Source: Solibacteraceae bacterium (GTDB lineage Bacteria > Acidobacteriota > Terriglobia > Bryobacterales > Bryobacteraceae). From it: a DNA stretch of 64,000 nt. Shown in pieces: positions 63,083 to 64,000 of this stretch. The notes under the pieces were generated by a model. It was given only the letters and a program-made list of their open reading frames with translations, did no database searches and was not told the DNA's origin. The position numbers and the translations under genes are program-made. Numbering within the stretch: the first letter of the stretch is position 1; the number at the start of each line of letters is the position of its first letter. The stretch lies in NCBI GenBank assembly GCA_026984795.1, contig JALSRK010000031.1, positions 1 to 64,000 of the forward strand, written 5' to 3'.

Positions 63083-64000
63083 ATGGCCGGCTCACTGCAA
63101 CAACCCTCACCGCCGGAGGCCCGCCGCGGCGCGCGCCTCTCCCGCCGCTCCTTCCTGGCCGCGCCCCTGGCGGCGGCCTGCGCCCGCAAGCCGCCCGCCG
63201 GCGGCACGGCGCGGCCGCCGAACATCGTCTTCGTCATGCTCGACGACCTGGGCTACGCCGATTTCGGCTGTTACGGCTCCGAGATGATCGAGACGCCGAA
63301 CGTGGACCGTCTGGCCGCCTCGGCCCTCCGCTTCACTGACGTCTACGCCGGCGGCGCCGTCTGCGCCCCGGCCCGCTGCTCCCTGATGACCGGCCTGCAC
63401 ACCGGCCATACGACGATCCGCGCCAACGCCGGCACCGCCCCCATCCGCCCGGAAGACCTGACCGCCGGCGAGGTCCTGCAGCAAGCCGGCTACGTCACCG
63501 GCGTCTTCGGCAAGTGGGGCCTCGGCGACGCCCACACCCCCGGCGAGCCGCGCCTGCAGGGCTTCGACGAGTCCTTCGGCTACCTCCACCAGATCCACGC
63601 CCACTCTTATTACCCGGAATTTCTCTGGAAAAACGGCAAGAAATATCCCTTGCCCGGAAACGCCGGCGGCAAGCGCACTCAGTACAGCGCCGAAATCATT
63701 TTCGAGGCTTCCCTCGATTTCATCCGGAACCACAAGGACCGGCCCTTTTTCCTCTACGCCGCCTATACCCTGCCCCACGGCCGCTACGAGATCCCGTCCG
63801 ACGCCCCTTACACGGACCGCGACTGGCCCCGGCCGGCCAAGAACTACGCCGCCATGGTCACCCTGGCCGACCGGCAGATCGGCCGTCTCTGGCAACTCAT
63901 CCGCGACCTGGGCATCGAGGAAGACACCGTGCTGTTCGTCACCAGCGACAACGGCGGCACTCGCCAGCAGAACGAGTTCTTCCACAGCAACAAGCCGTTC
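63083..64000 (+). CDS. Tat-lipoprotein sulfatase (arylsulfatase-like), 3' truncated by window end
   Basis: The first 306 residues of a sulfatase. The N-terminus has a twin-arginine signal with lipobox (LSRRSFLAAPLAAAC, Cys33), so the enzyme should be exported folded and lipid-anchored. The catalytic core is present: Asp54-Asp55 (MLDDLG) bind calcium; Cys94 in C-A-P-A-R is the residue converted to formylglycine; the GKWGLG motif (Lys) follows, and TSDNGG carries further metal ligands. Sulfatases release sulfate from sulfated sugars or aryl sulfates. The conversion requires a formylglycine-generating enzyme (or anSME) encoded elsewhere. The reading frame is open at base 64000. Confidence 0.92.
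   Translation, partial: MAGSLQQPSPPEARRGARLSRRSFLAAPLAAACARKPPAGGTARPPNIVFVMLDDLGYADFGCYGSEMIETPNVDRLAASALRFTDVYAGGAVCAPARCSLMTGLHTGHTTIRANAGTAPIRPEDLTAGEVLQQAGYVTGVFGKWGLGDAHTPGEPRLQGFDESFGYLHQIHAHSYYPEFLWKNGKKYPLPGNAGGKRTQYSAEIIFEASLDFIRNHKDRPFFLYAAYTLPHGRYEIPSDAPYTDRDWPRPAKNYAAMVTLADRQIGRLWQLIRDLGIEEDTVLFVTSDNGGTRQQNEFFHSNKPF

Overview
The window is high-GC bacterial chromosome with few long gaps. The gene content points to Acidobacteriota, most likely the Bryobacterales/Solibacter group: large Oar-type TonB-dependent receptors with a carboxypeptidase-like regulatory domain, two proteins ending in the TIGR03437 C-terminal domain, many secreted TPR proteins, Tat signals on metabolic enzymes, and the futalosine route to menaquinone. 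This placement is inferred from families; no rRNA or tRNA gene is present to confirm it. No phage, IS element or CRISPR array was seen.

Layout. 1-3250: tail of a TonB receptor with a terminator, a TPR protein and a radical SAM/SPASM-type enzyme. 3250-11240: a long structured leader, an Oar-like receptor, then a + strand run that looks like a membrane-lipid head-group pathway (LolA-like protein, LPG-synthase-type membrane protein, CDP-alcohol phosphotransferase, LicC-like nucleotidyltransferase, EEP phosphatase). 11260-22000: TPR lipoprotein, second Oar-like receptor, GH28-like beta-helix protein, DUF1080 hydrolase, Ogt, a secreted nitrilase-family lipoprotein and an acyl-CoA dehydrogenase. 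22060-26120: a TPR/beta-barrel outer-membrane protein coupled to a TIM-barrel glycosidase-like protein, reminiscent of PgaA/PgaB or PelB/PelA.

26160-37230: a beta-barrel protein, an unusual HTH/eight-Cys/receiver fusion, an SCP2 protein, then a long - strand run with mqnC, mqnA, a parvulin foldase, a TPR protein, an HtrA protease, coaE, folD and an APC permease. 37330-50110: exported PIMT, Tat-exported aminotransferase, a HigB/HigA-ImmA toxin-antitoxin module, MFS transporter, TIGR03437 protein, SDR, several conserved unknowns, an orphan sugar-binding lipoprotein and a PD-(D/E)XK-like protein. 50340-64000: IPT/TIG protein, an NlpC/P60 peptidase plus dipeptide epimerase operon (peptidoglycan peptide recycling), an alginate-export-like porin behind a near-consensus sigma-70 promoter, an SGNH/TIGR03437 protein, an NtrC-type regulator with a PDZ-containing histidine kinase, a Gfo/Idh/MocA oxidoreductase, an iron alcohol dehydrogenase and a Tat-lipoprotein sulfatase that runs off the end.

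The overall theme is envelope and polysaccharide biology: receptors, porins, secreted hydrolases, lipid head groups and foldases. The best candidates for something undescribed are the lipid head-group operon with its split or degenerate nucleotidyltransferase, the two-gene TPR-barrel/glycosidase unit, the HTH-Cys8-receiver regulator, and the leader at 3845-3939 in which a 14-nt arm is perfectly complementary to the start-codon region of the receptor.
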